Shown here piece after piece: positions 23,746 through 31,152 of a stretch of DNA of 56,166 bases. The position numbers and the translations under genes were made by a program. The stretch spans positions 1-56,166 of the forward strand of contig USJW01000016.1 in the NCBI GenBank assembly GCA_900555045.1, in the 5' to 3' direction. The DNA comes from an uncultured Clostridium sp. (GTDB lineage: Bacteria > Bacillota > Clostridia > Lachnospirales > Lachnospiraceae). Within the stretch, counting starts at the first letter, position 1, and the number at the start of each line of letters is the position of its first letter. Under the pieces are notes generated by a model. The model saw nothing but the letters and a program-made list of their open reading frames with translations. It was not told the origin of the DNA and ran no database searches.

Positions 23746-25184
23746 TCCTCCACCTCCTCAAAGCCCACGATATAGGTCAGCACGGCGGCCCCGAAAAAGG
23801 CCGCGCAGATTCCCGCCAGGTAAAACGCAAACCGCCTCATCCCAAAGGCCGCGTAGGTGAACACCGTCAGCACGCCGTTGTTGGCGAAGGCGTCCCCGTA
23901 CACATTTCCAAGTCCCATGATCGCCCCTCCCACGGCCCCGCAGATGACCGCGCAGACCATGGGCCGCTTTAACCGCAGGTTGCAGCCGTAGATGGCCGGC
24001 TCCGTCACCCCCACCACCGTGGCCGCAAGCGCGGCGGAGGCGGAAATCTGGCGCATCTCCCGGCTTTTCGTCCGAAGCATGACCCCGAACGCCGCGCCGC
24101 CCTGGGCAAAATTCGCGGCCCCGGCGAAGGCCAGCAGGTTCTGGCGGCCGTTCGCCGCCACGTCGCTTAGGCCGATGGGAAGCAGCGCCCGGTGGGCTCC
24201 GAAGATCACGAAGACGCCCCAGAATCCGCCCAGCAGCGCCCCGCCGAGAACCGTGCTAACCCCCATCAGACTGTCGTAGAGAAACTGGATTCCGTTACCG
24301 GCGTAGATGCCCACCGGCCCCAGGACCACCAGGGTCAGCGGAAGGATCACGAGGAGCTCTAACCCCGGCACCACGATCAACTGAATCACCTCCGGAATCA
24401 CCCGCTCAAGCAGGCGCTCCAGCGCCGCCATGCAGAGAATGGCCAGGATGATGGGGATCACGGACTCCGCGTAGGAGAACACCCGCACAGAGTCCCCCAC
24501 CTGCCAGGCATTCTTTAGCACCGGCAGACCGAAGATCTCAGTGGCCGTCCCCGTGTCCTGGATCAGCGCGTCCACCTGGGGATAAAGGAGCGACGCTCCC
24601 ACCGCCATGGCGATCACCTGGTTGCAGCGGAATGCCCGGGCGCAGGTCATTGCCAGAAAGATGGGCATGAAATAGAAGATCACCTGGCTGGCCGCGCTCA
24701 GGATCACATAGGTGTCCGTGGCCGCCAGGTCCACGCCGTAGCGGGCGAACAGAAGCTTGAACGCGGTCAAAAAGCCCTTGATCAGGCCGGAAGCCGCGAT
24801 GGCCGGGATCAAGGGGGTGAAAATTTCGGTGATTTTTTGGAGGATTAAGGCGCCAGCGGGGCGCATGTTTGCGGGCTCCTGCGCGTTTCCGGCCTCCTGC
24901 GCGTTCCCGTGCTCCCGCGCATTCCCGGCCTCCCGCGCCTCCCCCATCACCTCCACCAGTTCCCGGTAAATCCCCTCCACCTTGGTCCCGCAGACCACCT
25001 GGTACTGGCCGCCCGCCTTCACCAGGGAGATGACCCCCTCGGTCGCCTGCACCGCCTTGTCTCTCGCCTTACCCTCATCCCGCAGGACAAAGCGCAGGCG
25101 GGTAAAGCAGTGGGTCACGCTCTCCACATTATCTGTGCCGCCCACATGCGCCAGCAGCTCTTTTGCAGTCCTCCGATTATCCAT
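23742..25184 (-). CDS. PTS beta-glucoside transporter, EIIBC
   Basis: A 480-residue phosphotransferase permease. The EIIB domain is at residues 1-85, with its phosphorylated Cys in V-T-H-C-F-T-R-L-R-F (C26). A repetitive linker covers about residues 84-107. The EIIC domain, with ten or so membrane spans, begins at about residue 110 (I-L-Q-K-I-T-E-I-F-T-P-L-I-P-A-I). No EIIA domain is fused, so phosphate must come from a separate EIIA. I choose the ATG at 25184 (GGAG 7 nt upstream) over an open frame to 25301, which lacks family sequence. It imports and phosphorylates a beta-glucoside for the coupled GH1 enzyme. No antiterminator gene is adjacent. Confidence 0.93.
   Translation of the reverse strand: MDNRRTAKELLAHVGGTDNVESVTHCFTRLRFVLRDEGKARDKAVQATEGVISLVKAGGQYQVVCGTKVEGIYRELVEVMGEAREAGNAREHGNAQEAGNAQEPANMRPAGALILQKITEIFTPLIPAIAASGLIKGFLTAFKLLFARYGVDLAATDTYVILSAASQVIFYFMPIFLAMTCARAFRCNQVIAMAVGASLLYPQVDALIQDTGTATEIFGLPVLKNAWQVGDSVRVFSYAESVIPIILAILCMAALERLLERVIPEVIQLIVVPGLELLVILPLTLVVLGPVGIYAGNGIQFLYDSLMGVSTVLGGALLGGFWGVFVIFGAHRALLPIGLSDVAANGRQNLLAFAGAANFAQGGAAFGVMLRTKSREMRQISASAALAATVVGVTEPAIYGCNLRLKRPMVCAVICGAVGGAIMGLGNVYGDAFANNGVLTVFTYAAFGMRRFAFYLAGICAAFFGAAVLTYIVGFEEVEE
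24864..24935 (-). repeat. In-frame 18-bp minisatellite in the PTS linker
   Basis: Four 18-bp units encode the hexapeptides R-E-A-G-N-A, R-E-H-G-N-A, Q-E-A-G-N-A and Q-E-P-A-N-M between the EIIB and EIIC domains. Linkers here are normally short and non-repetitive. Confidence 0.85.
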
Positions 25185-25307
25185 AAGCACTCTCCGATCT
25201 GACCATACTTCCTCCTTAGTATTACAGCGCACCGCGGATTTTATGCCGCAGAGCCAAACTTGGGGCGGCCCAGCCTGACGCTTTCCGGCGCAAACGGCCA
25301 CCGCATC

Positions 25308-25360
25308 AAAAAAAGTCCCCCAGCGGCGGAAAAATTTGTTTTCCCGCTGCCAGAGGACCC
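25308..25360 (-). terminator. Terminator after the diguanylate cyclase gene
   Basis: On the minus strand an imperfect GC-rich hairpin, GTCC...CAGCGGGAAAA pairing with TTTTTCC...CGCTG...GGAC, is followed by T7 (plus-strand A's at 25308-25314). It lies 16 nt past the stop codon of the diguanylate cyclase gene. Confidence 0.75.
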
Positions 25361-25375
25361 AGATCCCTTTATCGG

Positions 25376-27289
25376 CTACTGCATTTCAATTGTCTGATTT
25401 TTCTGCTTCTTGGCCTGATACATGGCCGCGTCCGCACACTTGAGCAGCTCACTGTAATTCTCCCCGTCCTCCGGGTAGAAGGCGCAGCCCACGGAGAAGC
25501 GGACCGGAATCTTTGTGCCGTCCGTCAACTCCACCGTCCGCGCGGCTACAGAATTTCTCAGCTCATCCGCCTCCTTCTCCAGCGTTTTCCGGTCAGGCGC
25601 GCCGTAGAAAAACAGCGCAAACTCGTCGCCGCTCAGCCGGGCGATCACCCGCTTTTTGGCCGCGCAGCTCTTGAGGCTTTCCGCGATCCCGCGCAGATAG
25701 CGGTCGCCGTTTTCATGGCCGTACCGGTCATTGACCCCCTTTAAATTGTCCGCGTCGGCCATCACCATCATCCCGCATCCAAGCTGTCCCGGGACGCGGA
25801 ACAGCTTATCCATGCGCCGGTAGAACGCCCGTCGGCTGAGGAGGCCGGTGAGCAGATCCACGTCCCGCTCCCGCTCGATGCGCCTGCGCTCCGTGATATC
25901 CTCCGTGACGTCCACCACCATGCCCAGGATGCTGCGCTCCTGGAAATAATTTTCCAGGCGGACATACCCGGCCGGCTCTCCCGGCAGGATATAGACCCCC
26001 TTCTCCTCGTCCAGCGGATGTCTGTAGAGACTGCTCAGCCACTCCTCGAACAGAGCGTGATCGGAAAACAGGCGTTTCGCCTCCTCGTCCGTCAGCCGCA
26101 GAATCTCCGCCACCCGGCCGGTGACCATCACCCGCTTCATCCCCTGGCTGTACTCGTAGACCCCTATGGGGACCTGCGCCACCTCCAGAATCTTGGAGAG
26201 CTTGTTGGTGTTGTCTAACAGGCTCCTGACCATCAGGTTGATCTTGCTGCTGAGTTTGGCGAACTCCGGCGTGCTCTCCTCCTCCACCGTGGTGTCCAGG
26301 TCCCCTTCCGTGATCCGGACCAGCTTCTCGTTGACCGCGGATATCACGTCCACAATGTAGCGGTCGATGTACCTGGAGATGGACACGATCATGAGCAGGG
26401 CCACAAAGAGCAGATACGCGGCCACCATCACCGTGCTGCGGTTGACCTCATGGTCGATCTGCGCCATGGGGCGCGTAATTCCCAGAAGCAGGGAATTGTA
26501 GGGCGAGAAGACACAGTAGCTCTTCACCCCACCGACTTCGGCCCGAAAGCCCCTGCCCTGGATCCTTATCTGCTCGTCCGTCAGGCCTGTGACGTCTATA
26601 TTTTTGCCCACCAGCTCCTCATCGGTGGACCCCAGAATCACTCCGCTCTCCGGATCCACGGCGTAGATCGACGAGCCGCTCTCCGCCGTGACCCTGGAAA
26701 ATATGTAGGACAGCTCATTCTTCTTCATCGCCTCCAGCACGCGGGTGGGCTCAAGGCCGATCTGGACGATTCCCTGGCCGTCCTCCCGCCACACCGCGGC
26801 GTACTGCATAAGCTTCTGCTCCGCCGTGTTGGGCGTGATCTCCTGGCACAGTTCCAGCGTGCGGTCCTTTAGCATCGGGAGGAAAAAGCGCATCTGTTCT
26901 CCGGAATTGAAGTTGAGGCCAAAGTACTTGGGCTGGGACCCGGCGTACAGATTTCCCTCCGTGTCAAAGAGGTGGAACTCATCCACCTGAAGCAGGTTGG
27001 CGATCTTGGTCATCTCCTGCTGGTCCTGGATCACCTCCGGATGATTCTGGATAATGTACGCCGCCGCCTTGGCGCGGATAAAACAGTCCTGCTCCAGCTG
27101 ATGCTTGATCCGCGCGGTGTCCTGCTCGTTCGACTCCAAAATCTGCTCAATCTGCAGGAACTTATCCATGCTGCCGCGGTACATGTCCGTCCGGGAATTG
27201 TGAAGCTGAAGGAAATAATTTGAGAGAAGGGTGATAAACGTGAGCGTGAGAATCACAGCCGCCAGCCGCTTGCGAATCATCTGTTTCAC
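25376..27289 (-). CDS. Membrane diguanylate cyclase with extracellular sensor
   Basis: A 637-residue signalling protein. Membrane segment 1 is at about residues 12-28, followed by an extracellular sensor domain of about 255 residues. Membrane segment 2 is near 287-307, then a HAMP linker (near 308-365), a PAS-like region (near 370-470) and a GGDEF domain (about 475-637). The catalytic motif reads S-G-D-E-F, an accepted active variant. The product-inhibition I-site R-x-x-D is absent: the expected Asp position is Arg in K-R-V-I-A-R-L-S-G-D-E-F. It should make cyclic di-GMP in response to an outside ligand. It is transcribed alone, divergent from the RelA/SpoT-like gene; a TATAAT at 27337-27342 could be its -10. 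Confidence 0.9.
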   Translation of the reverse strand: MKQMIRKRLAAVILTLTFITLLSNYFLQLHNSRTDMYRGSMDKFLQIEQILESNEQDTARIKHQLEQDCFIRAKAAAYIIQNHPEVIQDQQEMTKIANLLQVDEFHLFDTEGNLYAGSQPKYFGLNFNSGEQMRFFLPMLKDRTLELCQEITPNTAEQKLMQYAAVWREDGQGIVQIGLEPTRVLEAMKKNELSYIFSRVTAESGSSIYAVDPESGVILGSTDEELVGKNIDVTGLTDEQIRIQGRGFRAEVGGVKSYCVFSPYNSLLLGITRPMAQIDHEVNRSTVMVAAYLLFVALLMIVSISRYIDRYIVDVISAVNEKLVRITEGDLDTTVEEESTPEFAKLSSKINLMVRSLLDNTNKLSKILEVAQVPIGVYEYSQGMKRVMVTGRVAEILRLTDEEAKRLFSDHALFEEWLSSLYRHPLDEEKGVYILPGEPAGYVRLENYFQERSILGMVVDVTEDITERRRIERERDVDLLTGLLSRRAFYRRMDKLFRVPGQLGCGMMVMADADNLKGVNDRYGHENGDRYLRGIAESLKSCAAKKRVIARLSGDEFALFFYGAPDRKTLEKEADELRNSVAARTVELTDGTKIPVRFSVGCAFYPEDGENYSELLKCADAAMYQAKKQKNQTIEMQ

Positions 27290-27426
27290 TGCGCATCCCC
27301 CTTCCCGGTTTACAATATTTGTTGTCTGTTACTTCTATTATATCCTCCCGCCCCTGGAAATGGAAGAAAAATTTCTGCAATCTGGCGGGATGCGCGGCTG
27401 TATACGGAAACTGAACATGAAATCAG

Positions 27427-27455
27427 ATGACGTGCCGTAAAAAATGCGCTATAAT
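27427..27455 (+). promoter_or_regulatory. Promoter of the RelA/SpoT-like gene
   Basis: A perfect -10 TATAAT (27450-27455) sits 17 nt from a weak -35 ATGACG (27427-27432). It is 32 nt upstream of the ATG at 27488. Confidence 0.55.
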
Positions 27456-27487
27456 AGTTACATATTACGATTTGGCGGGGATTTGAC

Positions 27488-28729
27488 ATGGATTTGATCA
27501 ACCAGTTTATTGAAAATTATAAGAAAAAAGTGAATTTTTATGAGATTGCCGGGCGCGTCGCCGCAAGGCAGCTGGAGGCAGCGCTTCAGTCCGCCGGTAT
27601 CCGGGCCATAGTGACCTCCCGGGCAAAAAATCCGGGCCGCTTAAAGAGCAAGGTGCTGATCCGCAATTCCCGGCGCACCGTGCCCTACAAGAACATGCGG
27701 GAGATCTACGAGGACATCGCTGACCTGTCCGGCGTGCGCGTGTCCCTCTACTTCCCGGGTGACCGCGACAAGGCCAACCAACTGATCGCGGACCTCTTCG
27801 AGGTGTTAGAGACCAAGCAGTTCCCGGAGCAGTCCAAGCCACCCTCCTACAACAAGCGCTTTTCCGGCTACTGGGCCAACCACTACCGCGCCCACATGAA
27901 GGAGGAATCCCTGGATGCCTCCCAGAAAAAATACGCCAGTGCGCGCATAGAGATCCAGGTGGCTTCCGTGCTCATGCACGCGTGGTCCGAGGTGGAGCAT
28001 GACCTGGTGTACAAGCCCCTCCAGGGAACCCTCTCGGAGGAGGAGTTGGCGATCTTAGACGAGCTGAACGGTCTGGTCCTCACGGGCGAGATCGCCTTGG
28101 AGCGACTCCAGAGCGCGGGCAACGAGCGCATCCGCAGCAAGAGCGCCACCTTCAGCAGCCAGTATGAGCTGGCCTCCTACCTCTACAATTATCTGAGCAA
28201 TAACTTCCAGCCGGAGGACATTGAGCTGCGCATGGGAAATGTGGAGCTGCTCTTCCGCCTGATCAGCCGCCTGAAGATGAATACGGTGAAGGAGATCCAG
28301 CCCGTCCTCAAATCGGTCAAATTCGAGAAGGACCGGCGCAACATCTCCCAGCAGATCGTGGATCAGATCATCACCGGCAACGAGAAGCGCTACGCCATCT
28401 ACCAGGAGCTGCGCTCCGGCCAGGATGTAGGCAGCGACAAGGCCAGCCAGGCCGTGAGCTACTTCCTGCGGCAGTGGGTGCCCCTAGAGCACATGCTCAA
28501 CCGCATCGCCTACCGGAATTCCCCGAAGGTGCGCGGCGCCTTCAACATCAACACCCTGAAGCGCATGAACGTGCTGGACAAGGACTGCCTAAACCGCATC
28601 GCCTCCCTGCGCAAGCTGCGCAACGTGCTGATCCACGACATCGAGGTCCCGGAGGTCGAGTGCATCATCAAGCAGGGGGACGAGGCGAAGGAGCTCCGGG
28701 AGCAGCTGGCGGAGCAGTTTCCCGGTTAG
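27488..28729 (+). CDS. RelA/SpoT-domain protein with HEPN-like C-terminus
   Basis: A 413-residue protein with a RelA/SpoT nucleotidyltransferase domain at about residues 35-180. Landmarks are D-L-S-G-V-R-V-S-L-Y-F near residue 79, G-Y-W-A-N-H-Y near 127 (the GYxSxH position), and E-I-Q-V-A-S-V-L-M-H-A-W-S-E-V-E-H near 155, matching the EIQ...W..xEH motif of (p)ppGpp synthetases. There is no hydrolase, TGS or ACT domain. A helical middle follows, then at 328-413 a segment with L-R-K-L-R-N-V-L-I-H, an R-N-x3-H motif (R378-H383) typical of HEPN domains. Small RelA-type proteins make (p)ppGpp or act as toxins (toxSAS); a HEPN-like partner suggests a conflict or stress role. It stands alone, with no obvious antitoxin neighbour. 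Confidence 0.8.
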   Translation: MDLINQFIENYKKKVNFYEIAGRVAARQLEAALQSAGIRAIVTSRAKNPGRLKSKVLIRNSRRTVPYKNMREIYEDIADLSGVRVSLYFPGDRDKANQLIADLFEVLETKQFPEQSKPPSYNKRFSGYWANHYRAHMKEESLDASQKKYASARIEIQVASVLMHAWSEVEHDLVYKPLQGTLSEEELAILDELNGLVLTGEIALERLQSAGNERIRSKSATFSSQYELASYLYNYLSNNFQPEDIELRMGNVELLFRLISRLKMNTVKEIQPVLKSVKFEKDRRNISQQIVDQIITGNEKRYAIYQELRSGQDVGSDKASQAVSYFLRQWVPLEHMLNRIAYRNSPKVRGAFNINTLKRMNVLDKDCLNRIASLRKLRNVLIHDIEVPEVECIIKQGDEAKELREQLAEQFPG

Positions 28730-28744
28730 CGGGCTGGCGCAGGC

Positions 28745-28939
28745 TTACGCCTTCTGCTCCACCCGGTATACCGTGTACCCTGCGGCCTTCACGACCGCTT
28801 TGAGCTCCTCCGGGCTGCGCGTTTCCTTCATCCGCACCAGGGCCTCGCCCTCCGCCAGGTCCACCTGCGCCCATACGCCCTCCAGGGCGTTTAACGCGTT
28901 CTCCACATGGGCCACGCAGTTTCTTTGAATTAGTTTTCG
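28745..28939 (-). pseudogene. Truncated heavy-metal-associated (HMA) domain gene
   Basis: The minus strand encodes the C-terminal two thirds of an HMA domain: N-C-V-A-H-V-E-N-A-L-N-A-L-E-G-V, then the typical E-E-L-K-A-V-V-K-A-A-G-Y-T-V ending, stopping at 28745-28747. The first beta-strand and the G-M-x-C half of the metal-binding G-M-x-C-x-x-C motif are missing. The frame runs back through R-K-L-I-Q-R to a stop at 28940-28942 with no start codon. It is the remnant of a copper-chaperone-like gene cut at its 5' end, exactly where a palindromic segment begins. Confidence 0.65.
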
Positions 28940-29007
28940 CTAACTTTGTGAGATAAAAATTGCAGCTGTGCCGTCGTCACGCGGCCTCAGCTGCAATTTT
29001 AGGTTAG
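28939..29007. repeat. Long inverted repeat next to the broken HMA gene
   Basis: The core is a near-perfect 13-14 bp inverted repeat (28955-28968 with 28988-29001), with a further matching pair GCTAAC/GTTAGC (28939-28944 and 29002-29007) outside it. The A/T-rich ends would let it end transcripts of the RelA/SpoT-like gene. Its outer end coincides with the break point of the HMA gene. The rest of the 446-nt gap (29008-29175) holds nothing I recognise. Confidence 0.6.
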
Positions 29008-29175
29008 CACTGGGTAAACTGGTTGTCAATGCATTTTTCCGGGAATACTCCGGGAACAATCCGATCATCCGTTTTTCTATTTTCTCTCATGCGTCAATCT
29101 CTGTCCCCTTCAAAACATCCGCCTCAAAGAACACAGCAAGGGAATGCCCCGGTATATCCGCCCAAAAACCATCGA

Positions 29176-30060
29176 TTAATGGTGTTTCACCCCATCCCGG
29201 TACGCCTTGCGGTACTGCCTGGGAGAGACGCCCTTGGCCTTTTTAAACGCGTCCCCAAAATAATTTCCGTCGGAGAAGCCGCAGGCCAGGGCGATCCCGG
29301 TCACCGTGTCATCGGTGTTTCTCAGCCGGTCAGCGGCCTCCCGCAGCCGCAGCGTGGTTAAGTACTCCTTGAAGCCAAACCCGGTGCTCCTGCGGAACTT
29401 TTTGGAGAAGTAGGTGGGGCTCATGTGCGCTGCCTTCGCCGCCTGCTCCAGGGTCACGCTCTCCATGCGGTGCTCGAACACATAACGGGCCGCCTCCAGC
29501 ACGGCCCGCTCCGACTCGTCCGGCTCTCTCTCCCGGCTTGTTCGCCCTTCGTCCGGACAGCGGCCCAAGAGGATCAAAAGCCGGTATAGCGCGCTCTTCT
29601 TCTGAACGCCGGAGTAGGCGTCCCGCCGGGCATTCTCCTCCAGCATCTGCCTTAAAATCTCCTCCGCCTCCATCCGAAACGGCGCCGGCAGGCTTCTGTG
29701 CGGGGTTGCGACAATCCGCTCAAAGGCCGCTCTCCCACAGCCCTTTGCCAGGGTCCGGATGTGGTCCTGGGAAAAGTAGATTCCGTAGCGGTCCGCCACC
29801 TCCCCCGCCTCATACAGGCTCCGGTGGATCTCACCGGGCCGCACCACCACCATATCCCCGGGTGCCAGGTAGTAAATCTCGCCGTCGAGAAACAGCCTGC
29901 ACTGTCCGTCAATCAGATAGTAAATCTCATAAAATGAATGTTCATGGGGCTCCGCCATCACGTACGATGAGTCCCGCTTCAGCCGGTCCACCTGGATGTC
30001 CTCGATGTGGTCCGGTATCGCACAGTCGATCACTGATTTCTTCCTCCCGTCCTCCGCCAT
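29176..30060 (-). CDS. AraC-family regulator (cupin sensor)
   Basis: A 294-residue AraC-type activator. The N-terminal cupin-like ligand domain includes H-E-H-S-F-Y-E-I-Y-Y-L-I-D-G (near residue 40) and G-D-M-V-V-V-R-P-G-E-I-H. The C-terminal pair of helix-turn-helices (about 195-294) includes A-A-H-M-S-P-T-Y-F-S-K-K-F-R and C-G-F-S-D-G-N-Y-F-G-D-A-F-K, ending S-P-R-Q-Y-R. The frame is open to 30138; the ATG at 30060 is preferred because the protein then begins like its family, but its ribosome binding site is weak. It is divergent from the Gfo/Idh/MocA-like gene 149 nt away and probably controls it. Confidence 0.9.
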   Translation of the reverse strand: MAEDGRKKSVIDCAIPDHIEDIQVDRLKRDSSYVMAEPHEHSFYEIYYLIDGQCRLFLDGEIYYLAPGDMVVVRPGEIHRSLYEAGEVADRYGIYFSQDHIRTLAKGCGRAAFERIVATPHRSLPAPFRMEAEEILRQMLEENARRDAYSGVQKKSALYRLLILLGRCPDEGRTSREREPDESERAVLEAARYVFEHRMESVTLEQAAKAAHMSPTYFSKKFRRSTGFGFKEYLTTLRLREAADRLRNTDDTVTGIALACGFSDGNYFGDAFKKAKGVSPRQYRKAYRDGVKHH

Positions 30061-30209
30061 CCGTCGGTCCCGCCGGCCATATGGATGGCAAAAAATCTGT
30101 ATTTTTATGATATACACCATATTTTTCGTATTAATCATTCTTTTTTTGTTATATCATAAAATTGTTAAAACGTAAACAGAAGGTTCAGCCAGAAAAGGAG
30201 TGAGAAGAA

Positions 30210-31091
30210 ATGATCCGTTTTGCCACCATCGGCAGCGGCGACGACGCCGAACTCGCCGGATTTTTGAGCGCGGCCGCGCGGTGCGGCGTTTTTTGTCATG
30301 CAGCCGCGTACATCTCGCCTCATGAGGCCGGTGCCTCACTCCATCTCTGTACAGATCTCTCGTCCCTGGCGTCCCTTGACGTGGACGGGGTATTCCTCTG
30401 CGGGCCCACAGACCGGATGTTTTTTGAGGCTGCCCTGATGTTGAGCAGCGGCAAACATGTCCTCTGCCCCAGCCTGGCCCCGCTCTCCCTCCGCCAGCTG
30501 GACACATTGACCGCCCTGGCGGAACATCATAGAGTCAGCTTGTCGGAGCTTCGGCCCTCAGCCGGATCGCCCTTCTACGCAGCGCTTTTTGAAAAGACGC
30601 GGCAGCTGGGCCCCATCAAAGTCGTGAATTTACAGTGCTGTCACAGGGCAGCATATGCAGCGCGCTGTGCGTCCGTCGCCCTCCTGCAATTCGGCGCCCC
30701 CTGCGTCCGCCTGATGGCGCTCCTCCTTGGGCGGCCGGACCGCCTGACTGGGGAGTGGTGTGAGTTTCCCGGTGAGCCGGGCGGCTTTGGGACGATCCAG
30801 GCTCGGTACGGGGAGGCGACGGCGGAGCTGCTGTTTTCCGGCACCTGCCGCCTTCGCGTCTCCAACCGGATCACCGGCGAGCTGGGGACATTGACCTTTC
30901 CGGATGTATCTGCCCCCCGCGGCGGGGAAGAGCAAGCGCTGTCCCAGTGGGCCCTGAAAATCGGCGGCCGCCTGGACTGGCGCGCCCCCATCCGGCAAAC
31001 CCGGGTAGAGCTGGAGATTATGGAAAAAGCGGACCATCTGTTCCGCTCCCACTCCCAAAACGGCCACTTAGGGGCCCGCCGCAGCGGATGA
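30210..31091 (+). CDS. Gfo/Idh/MocA-like protein lacking catalytic residues
   Basis: A 293-residue protein with the outline of the Gfo/Idh/MocA oxidoreductases: an N-terminal I-R-F-A-T-I-G-S-G Rossmann start, V-D-G-V-F-L-C-G-P-T near residue 54, and S-G-K-H-V-L-C followed by a C-terminal domain. Two key features are off. The glycine-rich NAD loop is reduced to G-S-G-D-D-A, and the catalytic E-K-P that should follow K-H-V-L-C reads P-S-L. At 293 residues it is shorter than the usual 330-400. It may be inactive as an oxidoreductase and act as a ligand sensor or partner. It is divergent from the AraC gene, and the GntR gene follows 61 nt on. Confidence 0.65.
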   Translation: MIRFATIGSGDDAELAGFLSAAARCGVFCHAAAYISPHEAGASLHLCTDLSSLASLDVDGVFLCGPTDRMFFEAALMLSSGKHVLCPSLAPLSLRQLDTLTALAEHHRVSLSELRPSAGSPFYAALFEKTRQLGPIKVVNLQCCHRAAYAARCASVALLQFGAPCVRLMALLLGRPDRLTGEWCEFPGEPGGFGTIQARYGEATAELLFSGTCRLRVSNRITGELGTLTFPDVSAPRGGEEQALSQWALKIGGRLDWRAPIRQTRVELEIMEKADHLFRSHSQNGHLGARRSG

Positions 31092-31152
31092 TCCCGCGAA
31101 TCCCGCTGGAAACCGCTCACGGGTTATGCTAAAATAGTGGGGAGGTGAGACA

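Noticed and set aside
25185..25301. Antiterminator (RAT/terminator) leader before the PTS gene
   Set aside because: No LicT/BglG gene is adjacent and no RAT-like stem overlapping a terminator was found upstream.
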